Origin: Flavobacteriales bacterium
Lineage (GTDB): Bacteria; Bacteroidota; Bacteroidia; Flavobacteriales; Flavobacteriaceae
DNA length: 64,000 nt
Direction: 5' to 3'
NCBI GenBank assembly: GCA_027067965.1
Contig: JAMOUV010000010.1
Coordinates: forward strand, 310,001-374,000
Shown: positions 35,458 to 43,102 of the stretch, one piece after another
Layout: each line of letters starts with the position of its first letter
Numbering within the stretch: the stretch's first letter is position 1
The notes under the pieces: model-generated
What the model was told of the DNA's origin: nothing
Seen by the model: the letters and a program-made list of their open reading frames with translations, nothing else
Databases searched by the model: none
Position numbers and translations under genes: made by a program

Positions 35458-35700
35458 TTAAATAATTCCGTTATTTTTTAGCCAAATTCTCCCGTCAATG
35501 CTCTTAAAAAACATTTCCCGCCGATATGCTTCGCTTTTAGTAGGAAAGGTTTCGAAATAATGTATCACCCACGGCCGGTAGCCCTTGGTCGAACGGACCC
35601 TTCCGGCATTGTGATATTTCAGCCGGTTTTCCAAATTTTTAGTATGGCCGAAATAATACCGGTTATATTTTTCACTATAAAGGATGTAAGTATAAAACAA
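35458..35700 (-). CDS. GIY-YIG nuclease-like protein, copy 4
   Basis: The protein is nearly identical to the other copies, with the same YTY, YFG, R26 and E62 residues; it has YILYSEK at the start and ends WLKNNGII. The TTG start is at 35700. The frame stays open upstream through the tRNA-derived linker to give a 120-residue version. Copies 3 and 4 are identical in protein sequence, which points to recent duplication or gene conversion. Confidence 0.8.
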   Translation of the reverse strand: MFYTYILYSEKYNRYYFGHTKNLENRLKYHNAGRVRSTKGYRPWVIHYFETFPTKSEAYRREMFFKSIDGRIWLKNNGII

Positions 35701-35833
35701 GAATTTAAGTATAATAAATTGAGCGGAGAGGCCCCGTAGGGGCAAGGGGGGATTCCCTAAAGGTCCTGTGGAGACCCCCCGGTCCGCTTGCACGGACAAC
35801 GGTTTTTCCCGTAGGGACAAGCAAGACTGCCGA
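35701..35833 (-). pseudogene. tRNA-Ser 3' half with inserts, linker 3
   Basis: It has the same organisation as linker 4: anticodon-arm start, insert with TCCCTACGGGA, variable arm GTCCGTGCAAGCGGAC intact, T-loop insert with CCACAGGACC, acceptor-side insert with CCCCTACGGGG, then CCTCTCCG. Confidence 0.85.
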
Positions 35834-36076
35834 TTAAATAATTCCGTTATTTTTTAGCCAAATTCTCCCGTCAATGCTCTTAAAAAACATTTCCCGCCGA
35901 TATGCTTCGCTTTTAGTAGGAAAGGTTTCGAAATAATGTATCACCCACGGCCGGTAGCCCTTGGTCGAACGGACCCTTCCGGCATTGTGATATTTCAGCC
36001 GGTTTTCCAAATTTTTAGTATGGCCGAAATAATACCGGTTATATTTTTCACTATAAAGGATGTAAGTATAAAACAA
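35834..36076 (-). CDS. GIY-YIG nuclease-like protein, copy 3
   Basis: The 80-aa product is identical in protein sequence to copy 4, with all catalytic-type residues of the GIY-YIG family retained. The spacing to copies 2 and 4 is exactly 376 bases. The TTG start is at 36076. Confidence 0.8.
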   Translation of the reverse strand: MFYTYILYSEKYNRYYFGHTKNLENRLKYHNAGRVRSTKGYRPWVIHYFETFPTKSEAYRREMFFKSIDGRIWLKNNGII

Positions 36077-36209
36077 GAATTTAAGTATAATAAATTGAGC
36101 GGAGAGGCCCCGTAGGGGCAAGGGGGGATTCCCTAAAGGTCCTGTGGAGACCCCCCGGTCCGCTTGCACGGACAACGGTTTTTCCCGTAGGGACAAGCAA
36201 GACTGCCGA
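36077..36209 (-). pseudogene. tRNA-Ser 3' half with inserts, linker 2
   Basis: It is the same as linker 3: a 3' tRNA-Ser half from CGGCAGTCTTG to CCTCTCCG with inserts in the anticodon loop, T loop and acceptor side. Confidence 0.85.
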
Positions 36210-36452
36210 TTAAATAATTCCGTTATTTTTTAGCCAAATTCTCCCGTCAATGCTCTTAAAAAACATTTCCCGCCGATATGCTTCGCTTTTAGTAGGAAAG
36301 GTTTCGAAATAATGTATCACCCACGGCCGGTAGCCCTTGGTCGAACGGACCCTTCCGGCATTGTGATATTTCAGCCGGTTTTCCAAATTTTTAGTATGGC
36401 CGAAATAATACCTGTTATATTTTTCATTACGAAGGATGTAAGTATAAAACAA
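36210..36452 (-). CDS. GIY-YIG nuclease-like protein, copy 2
   Basis: The 80-aa product has YILRNEK near the start and ends WLKNNGII; the rest equals the other copies. The TTG start is at 36452. Upstream, the linker frame is open to an ATG that lies in the tRNA anticodon arm (ATGCGGCGG), giving a 125-residue alternative. Confidence 0.8.
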   Translation of the reverse strand: MFYTYILRNEKYNRYYFGHTKNLENRLKYHNAGRVRSTKGYRPWVIHYFETFPTKSEAYRREMFFKSIDGRIWLKNNGII

Positions 36453-36587
36453 GAATTTAAGTATAAAAAATTGAGCGGAGAGGCCCCGTAGGGGCAAGGG
36501 GGGATTCCCTAAAGGTCCTGTGGAGAACCCCCGGTCCGCTTGCACAGATAACGGTTTTTCCCATAGGGACAAGCAAGACCGCCGCAT
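36453..36587 (-). pseudogene. tRNA-Ser 3' half with inserts, linker 1
   Basis: It starts ATGCGGCGGTCTTG, then has a 15-base insert (around TCCCTATGGG) after the second anticodon base, an intact variable arm with small changes, a 17-base T-loop insert, a 15-base acceptor-side insert and CCTCTCCG. The stem segments between inserts match tRNA-Ser(UGA). Confidence 0.88.
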
Positions 36588-36830
36588 TTATATAATACCT
36601 TTACTTTTGAGCCAAATTCTCCCGTCAATACTTTTAAAGAACATTTCCCGCCGATATGCTTCGCTTTTAGTAGGAAAGGTTTCGAAATAATGTATCACCC
36701 ATGGCCGGTAGCCCTTGGTTGAACGGACCCTTCCGGCATTGTGATATTTCAGCCGGTTTTCCAAATTTTTAGTATGGCCGAAATAATACCTGTTATATTT
36801 TTCACTACGAAGGATGTAAGTATAAAACAA
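36588..36830 (-). CDS. GIY-YIG nuclease-like protein, copy 1 (next to tRNA-Ser)
   Basis: The 80-aa product has the GIY-YIG layout (YTY 3-5, YFG 16-18, R26, E62) and ends WLKSKGII. Single-domain proteins of this kind (UvrC N-terminal or YhbQ-like) are predicted nucleases of poorly known role. The start is a TTG only 23 bases from the tRNA-Ser 3' end, with no separate promoter visible. It must depend on the tRNA transcript or on readthrough. Confidence 0.82.
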   Translation of the reverse strand: MFYTYILRSEKYNRYYFGHTKNLENRLKYHNAGRVRSTKGYRPWVIHYFETFPTKSEAYRREMFFKSIDGRIWLKSKGII

Positions 36831-36853
36831 GAATTTAAGTATAAAAAATTGAG

Positions 36854-36940
36854 CGGAGAGGGGGGGATTCGAACCCCCGGTCCGCTTGCACGGACAACGG
36901 TTTTCAAGACCGCCGCATTAAACCGCTCTGCCACCTCTCC
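36854..36940 (-). tRNA. tRNA-Ser(UGA)
   Basis: This is a complete class II cloverleaf on the minus strand. Acceptor GGAGAGG pairs with CCTCTCC, the anticodon loop CTTGAAA holds TGA, the long variable arm is GTCCGTGCAAGCGGAC, and the T arm is GGGGG-TTCGAAT-CCCCC. CCA is not encoded. It is the only uninterrupted copy in the locus and reads UCA codons. Confidence 0.95.
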
Positions 36941-36957
36941 AAAATATATTTTTAAAT

Positions 36958-37454
36958 CAAGACCGCCGCATTTCCCGCAGGGATCCTGTGGACAACCACT
37001 CTGCCACCTCTCCGTATTTTAATGAACAATTTTTTTGGTCCGCTTGCACGGACAACGGTTTTTCCCATAGGGAAAAGCAAGACCGCCGCATTTCCAATAG
37101 GGATCCTGTGGACAACCACTCTGCCACCTCTCCGTATTTTAATGAACAATTTTTTTGGTCCGCTTGCACGGACAACGGTTTTTCCCGTAGGGAAAAGCAA
37201 GACCGCCGCATTTCCCATAGGGATCCTGTGGACAACCACTCTGTCATCTCTCCGTATTTTAATGAACAATTTTTTCGGTCCGTTTGCATGGATAATGGTT
37301 TTTCCCGTAGGGACAAGCAAGACCGCCGCATTTCCCATAGGGATCCTGTGGACAACCACTCTGCCACCTCTCCGTATTTTTAATGAACAATTTTTTCGGT
37401 CCGTTTGCACGGACAACGGTTTTTCCCGTAGGGAAAAGCAAGACCGCCGCATTT
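36958..37454 (-). repeat. 120-bp tandem array of interrupted tRNA-Ser 5' parts
   Basis: Full units lie at 37254-37373, 37134-37253 and 37014-37133, with partial ones at each end (37374-37454 and 36958-37013). On the minus strand each full unit reads: acceptor and D arm (GGAGAGGTGGCAGAG), a D-loop insert (GTCCACAGGATCCCTATGGG), the anticodon-arm 5' side, an insert around TTCCCTAYGGGAA, the 3' side and variable arm, then an AT-rich tail with TTGTTCATTAAAATAC. The T arm and acceptor 3' strand are missing, so no unit can be a working tRNA. Confidence 0.92.
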
Positions 37455-37574
37455 CTTGTAAAAATATTAATCTCGCGAGGTCTTTAATTCTTATGAAAAA
37501 TCATATCGATATGTAAAAGAGCATTTTTTGAAATTAACCGAGATTTCTCCGGGAATTTCCTTTTTTCGTGGGCA

Positions 37575-37582
37575 CAAATTTA
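37575..37582 (-). promoter_or_regulatory. Candidate promoter of the tRNA-Ser/GIY-YIG locus
   Basis: On the minus strand the box reads TAAATTTG, an exact TAnnTTTG match, about 120 bases before the first partial tRNA unit. No convincing -33 box is seen. The rest of the gap to murF (37455-37679) is AT-rich without a gene. Confidence 0.4.
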
Positions 37583-37679
37583 TGAATTTTCTCCCAAATA
37601 GAAATTCATTTTCAAATCAATAAACGGTGACGATAGAAAATAAATATCAAGAACTTATAAATTTAATATTCAAATGCAG

Positions 37680-38954
37680 TTAATTGTCCAAAATTTTCTC
37701 CAAAGCCATTGCACGGGATGCTTTAATTAATATGGTAGCATCTTTCAAATCAAAGATATTAATTTGTTTTTTAAATTCCTCCACATTTTTGAATTTTCCT
37801 TTTATGAATTCATGGGTATGAGTTTGACCGAAAATCTTGCCGATTAAAAAAGCGGGAATTTGTTTTTCTTTTAGAAGATTAACTATTTCTTCGTGCTTCT
37901 CCTTCTGTTTTTTTCCCAATTCAAACATATCGCCCAGAATTGCCAATTTGTTTCCCGGAAGCATACTCAAGCCCTCCAATGCCGCTTTCATGCTGGTAGG
38001 ATTGGCATTATATGCATCCAAAATAATTCTCAAATCGTTGATAATCAACAATTGAGAACGGTTGTTTTGAGGAATGTATTTTTCAACTCCATGTTTTATT
38101 TCATCGGCCGATAATCCGAAGAAATCACCGATAGCCACCGCTGCACCTAAATTTGAAAAATGAAATTCTCCGAATAATTTCGATTTGATCCGGGTTCCTT
38201 TGTATTCTAATTCATTGAAAGGAAAATGTTCTTTTTTGATGAGTTTTACTTGGGCTTCTTTTACCTGATGATAAGTGAATCCGAAACGTTTCAGATTACG
38301 AGTATGTTCGATTTGGATCGGATCGTCGAAATTAACAAAAGCCACGCCGTTATTTGATTCGAGAAAACGGTAAAGGGCTGTTTTGGCCTTAATAACGCCC
38401 TGCAAATCACCGAAAAATTCCAAATGTGCTTCACCGAAAGATGTAATATAACCGAAATCGGGTTCGGCAATCTTACAAAGCTGTTCCATTTCGCCGAAAT
38501 GATTGATGCCCATTTCCACAATGGCAATATCGGTATCGGGTTTAATATTTAACAAGGTAAGAGGCACACCAATATGGTTATTTAGATTTCCTTCGGTGGC
38601 TGTAACTTTATATTTTTCAGACAGGACATGCCGGACCAGTTCTTTGGTAGTGGTTTTTCCGTTTGAACCGGTGATGGCAATTACAGGAACGGCTAATTTT
38701 TTACGATGATAATTGGCTAATTTTTGTAAAGCATCCAAAGTATCATCAACTACAAAAACTTTAGGGTGATTTTTGTATTTTTTGTCGGATGTGACGGCAT
38801 ATACGGCTCCGTTTTCCAGGGCTTGGTTAACAAATTCATTTCCATCGAAACGTTCGCCTTTAAGAGCCCAATAAATTTTACCTTGCAGTTCGTTTCGAGT
38901 ATCGCGTTCAATACCTTTCGATTCTAAAAATGCCTTATATATTTGTTCAATCAT
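37680..38954 (-). CDS. murF: UDP-MurNAc-tripeptide:D-Ala-D-Ala ligase
   Basis: The 424-aa product has the Mur ligase ATP loop ITGSNGKTTTKELV near residue 105, then EMGINHFGEMEQL, a conserved NNRSQL segment and a C-terminal domain with DAYNANPTSMKAAL and LGDMFELG, typical of MurF. It adds the D-Ala-D-Ala dipeptide to the peptidoglycan precursor in the cytoplasm. The start overlaps the fbp stop by one base. Confidence 0.94.
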   Translation of the reverse strand: MIEQIYKAFLESKGIERDTRNELQGKIYWALKGERFDGNEFVNQALENGAVYAVTSDKKYKNHPKVFVVDDTLDALQKLANYHRKKLAVPVIAITGSNGKTTTKELVRHVLSEKYKVTATEGNLNNHIGVPLTLLNIKPDTDIAIVEMGINHFGEMEQLCKIAEPDFGYITSFGEAHLEFFGDLQGVIKAKTALYRFLESNNGVAFVNFDDPIQIEHTRNLKRFGFTYHQVKEAQVKLIKKEHFPFNELEYKGTRIKSKLFGEFHFSNLGAAVAIGDFFGLSADEIKHGVEKYIPQNNRSQLLIINDLRIILDAYNANPTSMKAALEGLSMLPGNKLAILGDMFELGKKQKEKHEEIVNLLKEKQIPAFLIGKIFGQTHTHEFIKGKFKNVEEFKKQINIFDLKDATILIKASRAMALEKILDN

Positions 38955-39955
38955 TAATCGTAAATTTGAATGAAGTCTTCGATTTTGTCCACCATTTCCG
39001 TGTTACCCACATAAAAGGGAACCCTTTGGTGAAGTTCGGTCGGTTCTATGTCAAGAATTCTACGTGTTCCGTCCGATGCCTTTCCGCCTGCTTGTTCGGC
39101 TAAAAATGCCATAGGGTTACATTCATAAAGCAGACGCAATTTACCATTCGGATGTTTGGATGTAGGCGGATAAAGGTAAACACCTCCTTTGATAAGATTA
39201 CGATGAAAATCCGAGACAAGCGAACCTATATAGCGCGAGGTGTAAGGACGATCGTCCGTTTCTTCTTGGCAATATTTGATGTATTTTTTGATTCCCATGG
39301 GGAAGTGAACGTAATTTCCTTCATTAATGGAATATATTTTTCCTTTGGGAGGAAATTTCATATTGGGATGCGAAAGATAAAATACACCGATAGCTGGATT
39401 GAGTGTGAATCCGTTTACGCCGTGTCCGGTTGTATAAACCAACATGGTCGAAGTGCCGTAAATTACATAACCGGCTGCAACTTGTTTATATCCGGGTTGC
39501 AGAAAGTCTTCCAATGTCACGGGGCTTCCTGCCGGGCTGATGCGGCGGTAAATGGAAAAAATGGTTCCAACCGACACATTTACATCGATATTGGATGAAC
39601 CGTCTAGCGGATCGATCAAAACCACATATTTGTTCATATTATCACCGTTAATACCTGAAATGGTGATATAGTCCTTTTCTTCTTCCGAAGCGATTCCGCA
39701 TACTATTTCCCTGTTAATCAACGCCTTAATAAAAAGTTCATTAGCCAGAACATCCAATTTTTGTTGTTGTTCGTCATGGATGTTTGTACCGTCGGCTGCA
39801 CCGATTACATCAACCAATCCGGCTTTGTTCACATAGTGATTTACAATTTTGGCTGCCAATCGAATGGAATTTAAAAGACTGCTGAGTTCGCCGGTGGAAT
39901 AAGGAAATTCATGTTGTTTGGCAATAATGAATTCTCCGAGTGTTTTGGGTTCCAT
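38954..39955 (-). CDS. fbp: Fructose-1,6-bisphosphatase class I
   Basis: The 333-aa product has the metal-binding [24 protein letters not shown] motif and [28 protein letters not shown] at the C-terminus, both class I signatures. It removes the 1-phosphate from fructose 1,6-bisphosphate in gluconeogenesis. It is coupled to murF by a one-base overlap and follows the TonB receptor gene by 11 bases. Confidence 0.95.
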   Translation of the reverse strand: MEPKTLGEFIIAKQHEFPYSTGELSSLLNSIRLAAKIVNHYVNKAGLVDVIGAADGTNIHDEQQQKLDVLANELFIKALINREIVCGIASEEEKDYITISGINGDNMNKYVVLIDPLDGSSNIDVNVSVGTIFSIYRRISPAGSPVTLEDFLQPGYKQVAAGYVIYGTSTMLVYTTGHGVNGFTLNPAIGVFYLSHPNMKFPPKGKIYSINEGNYVHFPMGIKKYIKYCQEETDDRPYTSRYIGSLVSDFHRNLIKGGVYLYPPTSKHPNGKLRLLYECNPMAFLAEQAGGKASDGTRRILDIEPTELHQRVPFYVGNTEMVDKIEDFIQIYD

Positions 39956-39966
39956 ATATTGAGTAA

Positions 39967-42420
39967 TTAAAATCTTCCGGTTAATTGAATTTTAAAATTT
40001 CTTCCCGGTTCACTTACAGCCGAAGCAAACCGTTTGTAATGAATATCCAACACATTTTCAACGCCTACATTAAGGGTTAAATTGTATGTAAGATAATAAT
40101 TAAATGATAAATTTAGTATATGCCATTGAGGAAATCCTTCATAGGTTCCTGTCAATGGATTGTATGGACTTTCTTCGATATTATCTATTCCACTTTCTAC
40201 ATCATATTCGTCCAAGGGTTTTTTGGCATTATATTCAAAAAAGGCAATAATTTCAAAAAAATCGTTTTTATATCTTAATTCGGATTGAACCTTTAGAGGT
40301 GGAATCGAGGGCATGGGATCGCCGTTTTCCTTAATTCCCTTTAAGTGTCTAATAAATGTAATCCATTTAATATTTTTGAAAGGAGTGACCGATATTCCGA
40401 TGTCTCCTCCGTATATATTCGCCTTTCCGCTATTCACATTCGCATAAATATCCACCAAGTCGCCGTCATATTGAATTTGTGAAAATCCATTGAGCACATA
40501 AGGTTTTCTTTGGATATAATGATTTATAAAATTGTAATATGCATAAAAGTTGATTGTCAACATTTTATTGAAAAAAGATTTTTCCAATCCGAGTTCGGCG
40601 GTATAAAGATATTCTGGTTTAAGGTCGATATTCGGAACCAGAAGTTTTCCACGTTTCTCACGAATTTTTCCCACGTCATCTACATTGGGCGAACGGAAAC
40701 CACTGGCGGCCGAAATACTAATTTTCCATGTGTTAGGTGAATAAATATAATGAAATGTAGGAGTAAGGGCGAAATTATTGATTAATAAACTTTGAAATGG
40801 TAAATCCACCAATTGTAAGTTTTTCCATTTGGCCTTTAAAAAGGTTTGCGTTGCCCGCAATCCGGCCATGATTTGGTGTCTTGAATTAAACCGATGTTCA
40901 TAATCGGCATAGGCGGCTAATGTCATATAGTAACTACCGGCATTCGGATACCGGGTGGGTACATAATAATCGCCAATTTCCTTAATAACCCTGTTGCCGC
41001 TAATGACAAGTTTTTTTCCGTAAGCTTTCGATAAAACACGATTATAGACAAATTCCGCTCCGTAACTAAGTTTTGTTTTGGTATTTATCTTAGATGATAG
41101 GTCGGCGTTTAGAGTAAAAACATGAACCTTTTCTTTCCGGTATTTACGAATATGCGATGAGAATTTCCTGTAAATTCTGCTTTCTCTTACGAGCTGATAA
41201 GAACCGAAAATTTTGGCTTTTTTGAGAAATTTTCTATCGGTTTCATATTCCCATCGCGGAGAAAAGAAAAAGAAATCCATTGGACCGTATTTCCATTCGG
41301 CAAATTTTAATTTCCCCTTTTTTCTTTCGGTTAATTTATCAAAACGTGGTATTTCAGATGTAGTGTGAAATTGGGTATTAAAAATCAATGAAGAAGAGGG
41401 CGAAATTTTTTTAATGGTTTTATTGAGGAAACCGTATTGTTTGTATCCGGTATTCGGCTGAATACTTAAATCTGCGTTGGGAATGGGGTTGGGATTGTAA
41501 TAAGTTTTCGAATTATTGGAATATTCTTTTACGATTCCCCAATCTTCGTAACCGTGAAGCCGAAGAGTTCCCATTCGAATGTCTCCGAAACCGGAATAAG
41601 TCACGGAACTCAAAGTAGCCCATGTGGGTTTACTAACGTTTAGAGAAAAGTGAAAAGAGGCCTCCTTGTTGGCCGTTCCGAATCGACCGAAAATATTTCC
41701 TGTGATCTCTTCTGGATTATTTATTACGGGGGTTTTGGTTATAAAATGTACCACGCCCCCCAGGGCATCGGAACCGTAGATTGATGAAGGACCGTAGATC
41801 ACTTCCATGCGTTCCAGAATCGGCGTTTCGATAGTAACGGAATTATGCAAATGGCCGGTTCGATAGATGGCATTATTCATACGTACGCCGTCCAATACCA
41901 ATAATACCCGGTTGGCTTCCAGGCCGCGTATTACGGGACTTCCTCCACCTCCTTGGGTTTTTTGTACACTTATTCCCGGTAATTTTTCCAATGCATCCGG
42001 GGCGGTTGAGTTCATTTTTTTTTGTATTTCCCAATGATCCACCACGGCAATTTGGCGCGCTATGTCCTTTTTATCTTTTTCGGAACGTGAAACACTCAAT
42101 ACCACTGTATGAAGCATGGTGAAAGGATGTTGCAATTCAACGCGATATCTGTTTTCAATAATATCTTTTTTTGTGGATTTGACCGTAATATAATTGGGAT
42201 GGGCAAAATAAATTGTATCATGTGATTTGAATACCTTAATATTGACTTCTCCTTTTTTATCGGTGTGCAAGTAAATATTTTTGTGCGGATTATAAACGGC
42301 AACTTTTTTTATTGGTATAAGAGTCTCATAATCAACAACTTTGATCACTTGAGAGTAGGAAAAATCGGTATATAAAATAAAAACTGTTATTAATAAAAGA
42401 AATAGTTTTTTTTCATTCAT
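39967..42420 (-). CDS. TonB-dependent receptor with N-terminal CarboxypepD-like domain
   Basis: The 817-aa product has a signal peptide, a short beta-sandwich domain (about residues 23-100) and the plug domain. The plug carries [43 protein letters not shown] and [21 protein letters not shown] large C-terminal barrel ends FKIQLTGRF. It transports an unidentified ligand across the outer membrane with TonB energy. It lies after recO by 16 bases. No SusD partner is present, so it is probably a metal-complex or cofactor receptor rather than a glycan one. Confidence 0.9.
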   Translation of the reverse strand: MNEKKLFLLLITVFILYTDFSYSQVIKVVDYETLIPIKKVAVYNPHKNIYLHTDKKGEVNIKVFKSHDTIYFAHPNYITVKSTKKDIIENRYRVELQHPFTMLHTVVLSVSRSEKDKKDIARQIAVVDHWEIQKKMNSTAPDALEKLPGISVQKTQGGGGSPVIRGLEANRVLLVLDGVRMNNAIYRTGHLHNSVTIETPILERMEVIYGPSSIYGSDALGGVVHFITKTPVINNPEEITGNIFGRFGTANKEASFHFSLNVSKPTWATLSSVTYSGFGDIRMGTLRLHGYEDWGIVKEYSNNSKTYYNPNPIPNADLSIQPNTGYKQYGFLNKTIKKISPSSSLIFNTQFHTTSEIPRFDKLTERKKGKLKFAEWKYGPMDFFFFSPRWEYETDRKFLKKAKIFGSYQLVRESRIYRKFSSHIRKYRKEKVHVFTLNADLSSKINTKTKLSYGAEFVYNRVLSKAYGKKLVISGNRVIKEIGDYYVPTRYPNAGSYYMTLAAYADYEHRFNSRHQIMAGLRATQTFLKAKWKNLQLVDLPFQSLLINNFALTPTFHYIYSPNTWKISISAASGFRSPNVDDVGKIREKRGKLLVPNIDLKPEYLYTAELGLEKSFFNKMLTINFYAYYNFINHYIQRKPYVLNGFSQIQYDGDLVDIYANVNSGKANIYGGDIGISVTPFKNIKWITFIRHLKGIKENGDPMPSIPPLKVQSELRYKNDFFEIIAFFEYNAKKPLDEYDVESGIDNIEESPYNPLTGTYEGFPQWHILNLSFNYYLTYNLTLNVGVENVLDIHYKRFASAVSEPGRNFKIQLTGRF

Positions 42421-42436
42421 TTTTTTCTTTTTTCAT

Positions 42437-43102
42437 TCATTCAAAAACTTGATGATATATTTTTAAACTTTCCGGCGGATGAAAATTATCCAAATGGAAA
42501 GTTAAATAGTTTATCCAAAATTTGGTGAGTTTCTGTCTTTCATATTTCTTTTCCGTTTTGCCTGATATTAAAAATTTTTCAAGGATTTTTCTTTCTTCTT
42601 TATTCAATTTTACGACTTTGTTGAAAGCAAAAATTATTCCGTTTTCTTTTTCCTCGGGTAATATTCCTAAGAAAAAAGTGAGATTCTTCAGAAAATGCAA
42701 ATGAAAATCGGGAAAATACGCTTCCCGGTCCAGCGCCCAAAAGGTTCTTTTTATAAAATCAAATAAATTATTATCCGGGGCCGAAACAGTATTTCGTAAA
42801 ATTTCGGTCATAAAAAGAGCGATAGCCGATTTCCTCATATCCGTGAATAAGGATTGATAAACAAATAAAGGGGTGGCCGAAGTAATTTTAGGATAAAATT
42901 TAATGGATTGAACATATTCTATTTCTAACCAATTTGGGGGGCGGATGAGAATACGCTTTTTGTCTTTCTTCCTATTTTTAGAAGTTATGAAACCGAGACT
43001 GGTTTTTCCATGATTACGAGAAAATATATCGACTATATATTGATTATCCTTATATCTCAGGGTTTTTAAAATTAAGACAATATCTTTTTCTTTCTTTGTC
43101 AT
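42437..43102 (-). CDS. recO: DNA repair protein RecO
   Basis: The 221-aa product begins with the RecO OB-fold (DIVLILKTLRYKDNQYIVDIFSRNHGKTSLG) followed by a helical domain (FVYQSLFTDMRKSAIALFMTEIL) as in Bacteroidota RecO. RecO loads RecA and anneals strands in recombinational repair. No zinc cysteines are visible, as is common in this phylum. It overlaps nothing and directly follows porZ, the standard Flavobacteriia order. Confidence 0.88.
   Translation of the reverse strand: MTKKEKDIVLILKTLRYKDNQYIVDIFSRNHGKTSLGFITSKNRKKDKKRILIRPPNWLEIEYVQSIKFYPKITSATPLFVYQSLFTDMRKSAIALFMTEILRNTVSAPDNNLFDFIKRTFWALDREAYFPDFHLHFLKNLTFFLGILPEEKENGIIFAFNKVVKLNKEERKILEKFLISGKTEKKYERQKLTKFWINYLTFHLDNFHPPESLKIYHQVFE

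Larger units (their letters stand above)
35038..37454 (-). repeat. tRNA-Ser/GIY-YIG composite tandem locus
   Basis: Read on the minus strand: four and a half 120-bp partial tRNA-Ser units, an intact tRNA-Ser(UGA), then five copies of a 376-378-bp unit. Each of the five carries an 80-aa GIY-YIG gene, and four are preceded by the 3' half of tRNA-Ser interrupted by short inserts. Every nuclease gene is followed at once by the tRNA anticodon-arm sequence TRCGGCGGTCTTG or a close variant. The locus ends 45 bases from rluD. Parts are listed separately. Confidence 0.9.

Noticed and set aside
35038-36830. Classical insertion sequence or transposon
   Set aside because: No transposase is present and no terminal inverted repeats bound the units; only GIY-YIG genes and tRNA parts are seen.
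36741-37022. Open frames over tRNA-Ser (for example the one starting MAERFNAAVLKTVV)
   Set aside because: This is a translation of the tRNA gene itself, a frequent false gene in Bacteroidota annotation.
36952-37516. Several long open frames on both strands across the 120-bp array (up to 166 residues with 40-residue repeats)
   Set aside because: The period is a multiple of three, so any frame lacking a stop in one unit stays open in all. The sequence is explained by tRNA fragments and there is no protein-like composition.
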